Shown here piece after piece: positions 16,066-24,264 of a DNA stretch of 64,000 bases. Position 1 is the first letter of the stretch. Each line of letters begins with the position of its first letter. The stretch lies in contig NZ_CP172312.1 of assembly GCF_047946665.1 (NCBI RefSeq), positions 3,534,001 to 3,598,000 on the forward strand, written 5' to 3'. The translations under genes were made by a program, and so were the position numbers. The stretch comes from Allohahella sp002354735 (GTDB taxonomy: Bacteria; Pseudomonadota; Gammaproteobacteria; Pseudomonadales; Oleiphilaceae). The notes beneath the pieces were generated by a model that was not told the origin of the DNA, searched no databases, and saw nothing but the letters and a program-made list of their open reading frames with translations.

Positions 16066-16339
16066 ATAGTTAGGAACTCTTCGATTCGACGGTAAAACGC
16101 AAGGAAGGTACGCAGCAAAAAAGTTAGTTTCCTTCTATTTTGCAATAGCTTATCGAAAAACTAACGCTTTGTGGCAGGTAAATACCGAGAGTGGTCCTTA
16201 GCGGTGGAATACGCTTGTAAGCTGGTGGGGATCTGCAAATTCATAGCGCGTTGGGCTTTGTCGACATCCGTAGGATAACGTTCCATTGACATGGTCTCAC
16301 CAGTTATACTCCGCCGGCCCCTAAAACGACTTCACCAGC
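16066..16339. promoter_or_regulatory. Divergent control region, NOS operon / polysaccharide locus
   Basis: About 270 bp separate the radical SAM gene from the first glycosyltransferase of the exopolysaccharide locus. An 8-bp inverted repeat, GTTAGTTT (16123-16130) and AAACTAAC (16158-16165), flanks an AT-rich core and could be an operator or promoter element for the minus-strand operon. No gene is seen. Confidence 0.4.
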
Positions 16340-17290
16340 ATGACCGAGCCTTTTTCAGCGAACAATGGACGATCGCCTCGATCCACCTGCAGCGGTGACA
16401 GATTGCCAATCGTCAGCGTCCTGATAGTGTGCTATCGCTCCGAGAAGGATATCCGCCGCTGCCTCACTGGTCTGTTCGAGCATAGCGGACACTTGCCGAT
16501 TGAAGTGCTGCTCATCGACAATTTCGGTGATGCCTCGGAACAAATCGTGCGTGAAGCCTTTCCTCGGGTCCAGATCGTGCCAAGCAGGGGCAATATCGGC
16601 TTTGGACCAGCCAATAATGAACTTGCACGGTTCGCGTCCGGACGATATTTACTCCTGCTGAACCCAGACACTCAACTGTTCGACGATGCCATCACGCCGC
16701 TGCTCGACTGTGCGAAAGCCAGACCCCATGCAGCGGCCTGGGGCGGCGTAACGGTGCTCGAAAACGGCAGTATCGATCCTAGCTGTATGCAGGAGCGACC
16801 TTCCTTACGACGCGAGCTGGGATTGCTCTTCGGCGTGGGCTGGCTAAAAAGAAGACTATCGAACAGGGAACCCGATGGCCTTGAAGAGGTTCCAGTCCTG
16901 TCTGGTGCCTTCATGCTTGTTGGCGCCGAAAGATGGCGGACAGCTGGCGGGTTTGATGAGTCGTTCTTTCTATATAGTGAAGAGGTCGACCTGTGCCTTC
17001 GCCTGACCATCGAGGCGGGGCACCCCCCAGTTCGTACCGCCTTTGCCCGCATCACCCATCTGGTTGGCGGTAGCAGCACAAGCCGGGCTCGACAGGTCGC
17101 GGTCCTCAAAGGCAAGATGCACCTGTTCCGCAAGCATCGAAGCTGGCTTTCGACCGCATTATTGGGAGGCATACTCTATGCCTACGCGCTCTCGAGATCG
17201 TCCGCAAGGTATGGCGAGGCCGTCAAGAGACCAGGCTCGTGGATGTACGGTTACAAGCCTATCAGCCCTCCAGAATCATCATCAGGATAA
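16340..17290 (+). CDS. Glycosyltransferase family 2 (rhamnosyltransferase-like)
   Basis: A 316-residue GT2 enzyme. VSVLIVCYRSEKDIRRCL starts the nucleotide-binding domain at about residue 25. GNIGFGPANN and LLLNPDTQL (the DXD-like site) follow, then VLSGAFMLVGAERW and FDESFFLYSEEVDLCLR, the acceptor motif of WbbL-type rhamnosyl- and related transferases. A C-terminal hydrophobic segment (LGGILYAYALSRS) could attach it to the membrane. It is followed after three bases by an acyltransferase gene. With rfbBACD in the same locus, dTDP-rhamnose is a reasonable donor (inference). Confidence 0.87.
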   Translation: MTEPFSANNGRSPRSTCSGDRLPIVSVLIVCYRSEKDIRRCLTGLFEHSGHLPIEVLLIDNFGDASEQIVREAFPRVQIVPSRGNIGFGPANNELARFASGRYLLLLNPDTQLFDDAITPLLDCAKARPHAAAWGGVTVLENGSIDPSCMQERPSLRRELGLLFGVGWLKRRLSNREPDGLEEVPVLSGAFMLVGAERWRTAGGFDESFFLYSEEVDLCLRLTIEAGHPPVRTAFARITHLVGGSSTSRARQVAVLKGKMHLFRKHRSWLSTALLGGILYAYALSRSSARYGEAVKRPGSWMYGYKPISPPESSSG

Positions 17291-17293
17291 ACG

Positions 17294-18400
17294 ATGACAG
17301 CCTATCTGTCGGAACACATTGGCAGTCGCGACAACAACTTCAACCTGATCCGTTTCGTTGCAGCCCTTCTTGTTCTAATTAGCCACAGCTTCGCCCTCTA
17401 CTACGGCACCGCCGATGCCGAGCCGCTCCGCGACACGCTCGGCCTTACGCTCGGCACCCTGGCTGTAGATATCTTCTTCATCACCAGCGGCCTGCTGGTG
17501 TGCGCCAGTCTTGAATCGAGAAAAGGACTATCTACCTTCGCCCTGGCGCGGACACTTCGAATCTATCCAGCGCTGATCGTTGCCCTCGTGATTATCGTAG
17601 GCTTGGTCGGACCGCTTTTTAGCACCCTCACTATTACTGATTACTTCACCGACTTTCAGACTGCGAAATACTTTGCACGTAATAGCGTGCTTTTTCTCGG
17701 CGTTGAGCACCAGTTGCCCGGCGTATTCACGAACGCGCCTTATTCGGGTGCGGTCAACGGTTCGCTGTGGACGCTTCCCTATGAAGTTCGCATGTATGCA
17801 CTGCTGTGTATCGTCACCATATTCGCCGGCTGGGCCATCACCAAATGGAATGCCAGCGGATGTGCGCTGAAGCGCGTATTCCTCTCTATCACGCTGCTTT
17901 CGCTAGCGGCGCTGCTGATCAACCGGCTTGGCGGCGTGCCTATGCCAAGCGAAAAATTCATCCGGCTGACCTTCATGTTTGCCTCCGGAGCGACCGCCTT
18001 TCATTATCGAGACAGCATCCACCTTTCGGGAAAGTACGCGCTTCTGGCGTTTCTGGCACTCGCGATAAGCACCATCGATCTCTCAAGCTTCACCCTATTT
18101 TATACCGTCTCGGTAACTTACTTAACGCTATTTCTCGCCTACATTCCCGCTGGAATCATCCGAAGGTTCAATAGCGTCGGCGACTACTCTTATGGCCTTT
18201 ACATCTACGCTTTTACAGTTCAGCAAGTCGTGATTGTCTCTCTCCCGGACATCAGCCTGACCGTATACACGATGTATTCAGGCGCTATTACATTGCTTTT
18301 GGCCGCGGCATCATGGCACTTCGTAGAGAAACCGATGTTGCGATTCAAGAGTGTGGGCGGACGGTTCAGATCGCGCTTATTGCCACAGACATCGAGCTGA
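17294..18400 (+). CDS. Acyltransferase family 3 (OafA/YrhL-like)
   Basis: A 368-residue integral membrane acyltransferase with about ten hydrophobic segments. NNFNLIRFVAALLVLISHSF near the N-terminus has the Arg and the catalytic His typical of the family, and VDIFFITSGLLV is the second conserved block. Members transfer acetyl or other acyl groups to sugars of surface polysaccharides or to peptidoglycan. It is co-transcribed with the upstream glycosyltransferase, so it probably O-acylates the polysaccharide made here. Confidence 0.9.
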   Translation: MTAYLSEHIGSRDNNFNLIRFVAALLVLISHSFALYYGTADAEPLRDTLGLTLGTLAVDIFFITSGLLVCASLESRKGLSTFALARTLRIYPALIVALVIIVGLVGPLFSTLTITDYFTDFQTAKYFARNSVLFLGVEHQLPGVFTNAPYSGAVNGSLWTLPYEVRMYALLCIVTIFAGWAITKWNASGCALKRVFLSITLLSLAALLINRLGGVPMPSEKFIRLTFMFASGATAFHYRDSIHLSGKYALLAFLALAISTIDLSSFTLFYTVSVTYLTLFLAYIPAGIIRRFNSVGDYSYGLYIYAFTVQQVVIVSLPDISLTVYTMYSGAITLLLAAASWHFVEKPMLRFKSVGGRFRSRLLPQTSS

Positions 18401-18434
18401 ACACTCACAGCGTTACTAGCCACGACAGATATTG

Positions 18435-19370
18435 TTACAGACGCTGAAGGTATTTGTTCACCACAGGCTTGAGCGCAATGCATGCATCTTCATGCATTTC
18501 AGGCGAAGGATAATAGTGATCGTGCGTCCATACCTGCCCCCCGAGGTCTGGCCGATCATTACCCGGATCGACCATCGCCTGCTGACCGGTGAATCGACTG
18601 AACAGCTGCTGAGGTGATCCGCGATCTGTTACGCACTCCACGTATTCATCGCAAAGGCCAGCAACCTGCTTCACACTTTCCGCGTCGATCAGCTGTGGGT
18701 ATTCATTGAAGATACCTTTTACCGAGAGGTAGTTCTCCCTATAGTTCGGCCTTCGTTTTGAAAACCAGAAGAGCAGCTTGGGCACCTGTATCCTCTGAAT
18801 CAGGGAAGCATAGCTGTTCACCCATCTTTGCCGGGTTTCGTTAACGAGAGCCCGGGTACCGGAACGATTCAGTCTACGAATCAGCGCAGCGTCGACTCGT
18901 CCACGGGGCACATATGAAAACCGCTGAAGTTCATTGATTACACCGTGATACGCATCAACTGACGAGAGCTGCCTGCCATCCGCCTTTCTCGTCAGGAGCT
19001 CAAGCCCGTCGGTATCGAAAATGGAGTTGCTCTGGCTCCGTCCCGACATGACCTGAATAACGACACACCTGGAGTTGTTGATATAAGCGTCCAGCGAGCG
19101 CTGCTGATCGAAAAACTCCGGCCCGGCTCCCCCATAACCCAGGTTCAGTACCGGCAGATCGAGCGCTTTGGCAAGCATTGACGGAAATGGCTCCTGGCAT
19201 AAACATCCGAAGGTCTGAGCCGCACCGATGCAGGCAATATAACTGCCAGGCTCGAGCGCTTCGGGAACAGGAGCGGGCCCCCTGAATTGGAGACCCGTCT
19301 CACCCAGCTCATACATGCTGTAGTCGACGACTTCAAAATCCCGATCCTGATAGCTCGATAGATGCACCAT
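18435..19370 (-). CDS. DUF6473 family protein
   Basis: A 311-residue soluble protein that I assign to DUF6473 from the pattern YIACIGAAQTFGCLCQEPFP then LPVLNLGYGGAGPEFF, followed by VVIQVMSGRSQSN. The layout recalls GSCFA/SGNH-type domains, with a possible nucleophile in the first block and no signal peptide. Such genes commonly sit beside sulfotransferases in polysaccharide clusters, and here its start codon follows the sulfotransferase stop with no gap. Its biochemical role is not known. A role in handling the sulfated or acylated glycan is inference. Confidence 0.72.
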   Translation of the reverse strand: MVHLSSYQDRDFEVVDYSMYELGETGLQFRGPAPVPEALEPGSYIACIGAAQTFGCLCQEPFPSMLAKALDLPVLNLGYGGAGPEFFDQQRSLDAYINNSRCVVIQVMSGRSQSNSIFDTDGLELLTRKADGRQLSSVDAYHGVINELQRFSYVPRGRVDAALIRRLNRSGTRALVNETRQRWVNSYASLIQRIQVPKLLFWFSKRRPNYRENYLSVKGIFNEYPQLIDAESVKQVAGLCDEYVECVTDRGSPQQLFSRFTGQQAMVDPGNDRPDLGGQVWTHDHYYPSPEMHEDACIALKPVVNKYLQRL

Positions 19371-20285
19371 TTATCGGTACCACGGAATCTGCCGCCCGAG
19401 AACTTCCTCAAGCTGGATGACATCGTCCTTGAATAAGGTCGTCAGCGATCGCCACTGGGACTGATCAATCTTCGGTGCTGGGATGAAGTTCTTGCGTTCG
19501 ATGAAGTTGAATACTGAAATAAATGCACTCGGCGTAAGCGCTTTTCGAAGTACTGTCTTGAAAGGATTTGGCCAATACAATAGTCGCCCAACCATGAGGT
19601 TACGCGGCCTTATAGCCACTTTCCCCCGCGCCGACATATCAGGCATAAAATTATTATCTACACCAATATGCTGACAAATTTCACTATAAACAGATAGCGG
19701 GTTATTTACGAAATCATCGTACAGGAATACTTTTATCTGCTCCCGATCGAACTTTTCATAGTATCTAGCAATCTGCTCAGAATACATACTGACACTTTTA
19801 TAATGCCAATCCCACCCCCACTTATTTTCCTTTCTCTCTTCTTCGGCATCCAATGCAGGAAGTAAGGCCAGTGGCTCAAGTTGATATTGAACGTTCATGC
19901 AATAGTGCGAATATAATCTCGCCACCGGCTCTCGCAGCATAATAACCAGTCTCGCATTCGGTATATGCTCTTTTATTCGCTCTGACGCACGGGGGTAGTA
20001 CAGGTATCTCACAGATGCGTCGCCTGTGGCCTTGCGTGCGGGAGCCTCAGCGTAAACGCTCTGATAGCTGTCATAATCTACGATCGAGCGGCTGTAGAGG
20101 AGGCGGAAGGCAATGCGGGGATCGACAGGTCCTGGTGGATATAGATCCTCCTGGTCCAGCGCGAAATAGTTTGGCTCCTTGAACGGCGGAATGAAAACAT
20201 CAGGATGTTGATTTAGATAATCCGCCAAAGACGTCGTACCCGATTTGGCTGCGCCGATTATCAAAAAGTTCGGTAGGCTTTCCAT
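19371..20285 (-). CDS. Sulfotransferase family protein
   Basis: PAPS-dependent sulfotransferase. The 5'-phosphosulfate loop is IIGAAKSGTTSLADYL, close to the N-terminus, and the 3'-phosphate motif is in RLVIMLREPVARLYSHY. The ATG at 20285 (304 residues) places the loop at residue 10 as is usual and has GGAG upstream. The frame extends to an ATG at 20414, but that start abuts the divergent gene at 20415 and has no ribosome binding site. The likely acceptor is a sugar of the exopolysaccharide. APS/PAPS synthesis genes are not in the window. Confidence 0.88.
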   Translation of the reverse strand: MESLPNFLIIGAAKSGTTSLADYLNQHPDVFIPPFKEPNYFALDQEDLYPPGPVDPRIAFRLLYSRSIVDYDSYQSVYAEAPARKATGDASVRYLYYPRASERIKEHIPNARLVIMLREPVARLYSHYCMNVQYQLEPLALLPALDAEEERKENKWGWDWHYKSVSMYSEQIARYYEKFDREQIKVFLYDDFVNNPLSVYSEICQHIGVDNNFMPDMSARGKVAIRPRNLMVGRLLYWPNPFKTVLRKALTPSAFISVFNFIERKNFIPAPKIDQSQWRSLTTLFKDDVIQLEEVLGRQIPWYR

Positions 20286-20414
20286 GACTAATTTTGCTTC
20301 TCCATGCTTGACTAAATAAGCCGATCCAGTTGGCCAGTAATATTCTTTCATTGAGGTGTTGAGTTCATTATACTTCGCACGTCCGAAATAAAAAGGAATT
20401 TTTCCGGCACACAT

Positions 20415-21605
20415 ATGGCAAATCGCAACCCCAAAATACTCTATTGCACCTCACATTGCCCTGGATTCAGCTCGTATGGCGCTCAATTACGTGCCCTACA
20501 TGTTGGACGCCAACTACAGAAGATAGGCGATGTGCATCTGCTCTTATTTCCACTGCGTTCTTTGGATGAGTCCTTACTCGAAGCGACTCGGCAGGCGTTC
20601 GATCTGCGGGGTGTATTTCAGCTTTTAGCCAGTCCGCAAAAAGGGCTGCGGGAACGAATGCATTATGAGTTCAACTCCCGTTTCCTGGACGGCCATGGCA
20701 GTTCGATCTCAACGGCAGACAAAAGCACGTTTCTGGACTTGGCCGATGCATATGATGTGGTCTGGTTCCATGGCATCAGGATCCCGAACAGTCTGGGTCT
20801 ATACAATATTCCTCGGTCAGTGCTGGATATTGATGACATCCCCAGTCAATACCATCATTCGGCAATGAAGCGATCAGATTCGCTGATAGGCGCAATGAAC
20901 GAGGCGAGAAAAACCTTCCACTGGAGGCGACGAGAAAAAAGGCTGCTGGAACGCTTCAACATCATTACGGTCTGCAGCGAAGCGGACAGGGCATTGCTCG
21001 GCTCCTCCCCGAATGTCGCCGTCATACCGAATGGTTTCGAAAGCGCCAGCCTCAAGGTAGGCACCGAAAGATCCGAGACGCCACTTATCGGATTCATTGG
21101 CACGCTCGAGTACACTCCGAATATGGATGGAGTCCGCTGGTTCATCAGCGAGGTGTGGCCTTTGATACGGCAGCAGCTACCCTTCGCTCGCCTCCGATTG
21201 GTCGGCACGAAAACCGAAGTGTTCGACGCACCTCAGGACAATATTGATGGCCTTGGCTGGGTTCAGGACACCGACGGGGAAATCGCCAGCTGGGCATGCA
21301 CCATCGTTCCGATCCACATCGGTGGGGGTACCCGCATAAAGATTGCAGAGGCGTTTAGCCGTCAGTGCCCCGTTGTGTCGACGAAGCTCGGTGCCTATGG
21401 CTATGAGCTCACTCATGGTCAGGAGATTCTGTTGGCAGAGACTGCAGTCGAATTTTCGAAAGCCTGTTTAGACGTGGCGACAGACCGGTCGCTCGCCGAA
21501 GGGTTGGCGAGATCTGCTAGATTGAGGTTTGAGCAGACACTCAGCTGGGACGCAATCCTGCCTAAAGTCCAGGCGACCATCAACCAGGCGCTGCAGCACG
21601 CCTGA
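20415..21605 (+). CDS. Glycosyltransferase family 4
   Basis: A 396-residue GT-B fold enzyme. The N-terminal ILYCTSHCPGFSSYGAQLRA is the acceptor-side Gly-rich loop. VLDIDDIPSQYH and VAVIPNGFE follow, then PLIGFIGTLEYTPNMDGVRW and the donor motif VPIHIGGGTRIKIAEAFS near residues 295-312, which is EX7E-related. This pattern fits GT4 sugar transferases of exosortase-associated polysaccharide loci. AAGGAA lies upstream at a somewhat long distance (about 13 bases). It is divergent from the sulfotransferase gene. Sugar specificity is unknown. Confidence 0.88.
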   Translation: MANRNPKILYCTSHCPGFSSYGAQLRALHVGRQLQKIGDVHLLLFPLRSLDESLLEATRQAFDLRGVFQLLASPQKGLRERMHYEFNSRFLDGHGSSISTADKSTFLDLADAYDVVWFHGIRIPNSLGLYNIPRSVLDIDDIPSQYHHSAMKRSDSLIGAMNEARKTFHWRRREKRLLERFNIITVCSEADRALLGSSPNVAVIPNGFESASLKVGTERSETPLIGFIGTLEYTPNMDGVRWFISEVWPLIRQQLPFARLRLVGTKTEVFDAPQDNIDGLGWVQDTDGEIASWACTIVPIHIGGGTRIKIAEAFSRQCPVVSTKLGAYGYELTHGQEILLAETAVEFSKACLDVATDRSLAEGLARSARLRFEQTLSWDAILPKVQATINQALQHA

Positions 21606-21640
21606 GCCTGTCCTCGTATTCACACCTGGAGAACATCCCT

Positions 21641-22660
21641 TTGGCGACGTCAACGTCTGCTTTACTCACTCCCGTAGACATCAGTGTCGTGATACCGACC
21701 TATAACCGTCGCCACTGTGTGCTGTCGGCTGTCGAAAGTGTTCTGAACCAAACCCGCGTGCCTCTGGAAATCATCGTAGTCGATGATGGCTCGACCGATG
21801 GAACCGAGACGCTGTTTGCTACCTCGCACCCCTTGGTCCAATACGTGAGCAAGGCCAATGGTGGTGTAAGCTCTGCACGCAACTACGGCGTATCGCTTGC
21901 CCGCGGAAGCTGGGTCGCGTTCCTCGATTCTGATGACACCTGGTCAACGGAGAAAATCGAGCGCCAGATCGACTGCGTCAATCAGTATGGCGGGGAGGTC
22001 TGCTTCACTGGGACCAGACTCGATAGCGGCGGCCGTCACGATGGAATCAGCGAGCTTGATCCGTCGTTACCTGATGGTGAAGCGAGGCTGTACCACCAAC
22101 CCCTCGCTTTCATCGTGCAGTCGGATCGTCACCCGCTGGTGCAATCACTGCTCCTGCGGAAAAGCATTTTTCAAGCGGCTGGACAATTTGACGAGCACCT
22201 GCAGGTTGCCGAAGACACCGCACTCTTTTACCGACTGGTCGCACGCACCTCGGTGCTTCTGGTGAACGAGACTCTGGTCAACCTGAACCGACAGCGATCT
22301 GAAGCCGGCCTGAGCGACTGTAGAGACGTAAGAAAATTGGCGCGCCACTACGACTGCTACATACATGCCCAGGCCGTAGCCTTGTCACTCGTTTTGAAGC
22401 CAAACAACGACTACCCCCAGCTGATTGGTCAGCTGAAGAAGATCAGGCATCGGCTAGCCTACTTTATCAGCCGACGTGCTGAACTTGCGTTTGCATTGGA
22501 TGATACTGCAGCTGGAAAAGCACTCTGCCTCGAAGCGGTCAGACTCAGTAGCGACCTGCGGACTAGTGCCAGAAGCCTGTTGTACCTGACGCTGCACCCA
22601 CTGTTCACGCAGCGGCTTAAAAGGAAATGGTACCTTGATACCACTGAGCCCGGTCAGTAG
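21641..22660 (+). CDS. Glycosyltransferase family 2
   Basis: A 339-residue GT2 enzyme that starts with TTG at 21641. GGAG lies about ten bases upstream, and no ATG occurs before the catalytic domain begins (ISVVIPTYNRRHCVLSAVES, near residue 14). VDDGSTDGTE and FLDSDDTW supply the UDP and metal sites, and VAEDTALFYRLVA the later acidic motif. It lies 35 bases after the GT4 gene and is probably co-transcribed. Its role is one sugar addition in repeat-unit assembly. Confidence 0.87.
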   Translation: MATSTSALLTPVDISVVIPTYNRRHCVLSAVESVLNQTRVPLEIIVVDDGSTDGTETLFATSHPLVQYVSKANGGVSSARNYGVSLARGSWVAFLDSDDTWSTEKIERQIDCVNQYGGEVCFTGTRLDSGGRHDGISELDPSLPDGEARLYHQPLAFIVQSDRHPLVQSLLLRKSIFQAAGQFDEHLQVAEDTALFYRLVARTSVLLVNETLVNLNRQRSEAGLSDCRDVRKLARHYDCYIHAQAVALSLVLKPNNDYPQLIGQLKKIRHRLAYFISRRAELAFALDDTAAGKALCLEAVRLSSDLRTSARSLLYLTLHPLFTQRLKRKWYLDTTEPGQ

Positions 22661-22668
22661 ACCGGGGC

Positions 22669-24219
22669 TTATCCCCTGGTGAAAGCCCGCTTCGCTTTTT
22701 GAACGGCAGCGAGGCACTGTGTTCTGTCGAAACTGTCCGTACAGACCGTGAGCAGGACAATCAGATAAACGCCGATGGCAGCGAAGGTCGGAATCATCAG
22801 ATCGAACCAGGTCATGACGGGACTTAAAGTTTTATAGGCAAGGCTGAAACCAATGGCTGCCATGAGAGGCGTCATCCCCGGTAGTAGCGTACGAACAAGA
22901 AACAGCCGGAAACTTCCACTGACCAGCTTGATACCCTGATGCCAGATCAGGAACACATGGAACAGTATATTGGTGGCGGCAATCGTGAAAGCCACTGTGA
23001 TGCTCGACGCTTCATACAGTACTGCTACGCCAACAATGGCTACTGCCATGACCAATGTTGCAACGAGTTCGAGTTGAAAATAGACGCTGACCTGTTCGGA
23101 TGCCACGGCGATTCTGTAGAACATCGCAGAGGCGTAGAGGAAGGGAAACTGGGCCAGCAGGCACACCATGGCGTACGCAGCCTCAGTATAAGTAGGACCA
23201 GCATACAAATTGATAAGCTCCAGGCTGAACACTACCAGCGGACCGATTGGCGCAAGAACGAACCAGAGTTGATACTTCCCACCCCTGTAGTAGATGGCTT
23301 CCATGCCTTCCATACCCGACTGGGTATGCAACCTTGTGAGTAGCGGCTCTATTGGTATCGTCGCAGCCCGACTGATCTTTCGGATATTGAAATCTACCAG
23401 CCGGGCGATGTGGAGGGATGCCACGGCTACAGGTGTAGAGTAATGATTCAGGATGAATATCGGCAGTGTTCGTTGCACGATCTCCGTGATACTCGATGTG
23501 GCAGTCCAGGATCCGAAGCGCACTATTCTGGAGGAGTACGCCAGGTCAATGTGCGACCGTCTGAATTTCAGGTCTGGCATCTCCTTTACGGACATTCTTA
23601 CCATCGTCAGAGCGACTGCCAGTGTCACGATCGAGTTCGCAAAAACCACCCATTTCACTTCGGCAGACACTGCCAATAACAGGCCCGCCATGATCGTTAT
23701 TCTGCCGGCCTCTCCTGCGAGCTCGATGAGGTTGATGGCAACAAAGCGGTGTCTGACATATAAGCCGCACGAAAACGGCGTGCACAGTATCACCGTGCAG
23801 AGCGTGACGATCTGCATGGAAAGCATCAGCTGAGCATCTGATACCAACGCTGGCTCGATGTTCAGAAAGCTTTCGATGTTGCTCACCGCCAGCCATCCAG
23901 TCAGAAGCAGGAGCACCGAGATCACGGCTATGAAGGGCAGCATCGAGGACACGACTCTGCTGACACCGTGCGCTTTCTCCGGCGTGTCCATCTCAACGAC
24001 GAATCGTGCAATGCCCCCCGTGAATATCTTGGCGAAGACTTCTGCCGCCAACATGATTGACAGCAGCAGGGGATACAAACTGTATTCAGCGGGAGCGATG
24101 GTCTCCAGCAAGAACTTGTTCACCCAGAACAGCGTGAAGATTCTGATCACTGTCGTCAGGGCGGAGCTTGCTGAATTGACGATCAACCTTTTTTTGGACG
24201 AATACCCCGCTTGCGTCAT
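22669..24219 (-). CDS. Oligosaccharide flippase family protein (Wzx-like)
   Basis: A 516-residue polytopic membrane protein of the MATE/polysaccharide-exporter type with roughly 12-14 hydrophobic segments, such as FIAVISVLLLLTGWLAV and LATLVMAVAIVGVAVLY. The N-terminus (KRLIVNSASSALTTVIRI) fits Wzx proteins. It would move undecaprenyl-linked repeat units across the inner membrane for Wzy polymerisation, matching the polymerase-like gene at 37179. It converges with the upstream glycosyltransferase and follows the giant secreted dehydrogenase gene by 45 bases on the same strand. Confidence 0.85.
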   Translation of the reverse strand: MTQAGYSSKKRLIVNSASSALTTVIRIFTLFWVNKFLLETIAPAEYSLYPLLLSIMLAAEVFAKIFTGGIARFVVEMDTPEKAHGVSRVVSSMLPFIAVISVLLLLTGWLAVSNIESFLNIEPALVSDAQLMLSMQIVTLCTVILCTPFSCGLYVRHRFVAINLIELAGEAGRITIMAGLLLAVSAEVKWVVFANSIVTLAVALTMVRMSVKEMPDLKFRRSHIDLAYSSRIVRFGSWTATSSITEIVQRTLPIFILNHYSTPVAVASLHIARLVDFNIRKISRAATIPIEPLLTRLHTQSGMEGMEAIYYRGGKYQLWFVLAPIGPLVVFSLELINLYAGPTYTEAAYAMVCLLAQFPFLYASAMFYRIAVASEQVSVYFQLELVATLVMAVAIVGVAVLYEASSITVAFTIAATNILFHVFLIWHQGIKLVSGSFRLFLVRTLLPGMTPLMAAIGFSLAYKTLSPVMTWFDLMIPTFAAIGVYLIVLLTVCTDSFDRTQCLAAVQKAKRAFTRG

Positions 24220-24264
24220 GGACAGCTTGTACGCCCGCTTTGTCTGACATCCCTTTCGTCAAAT

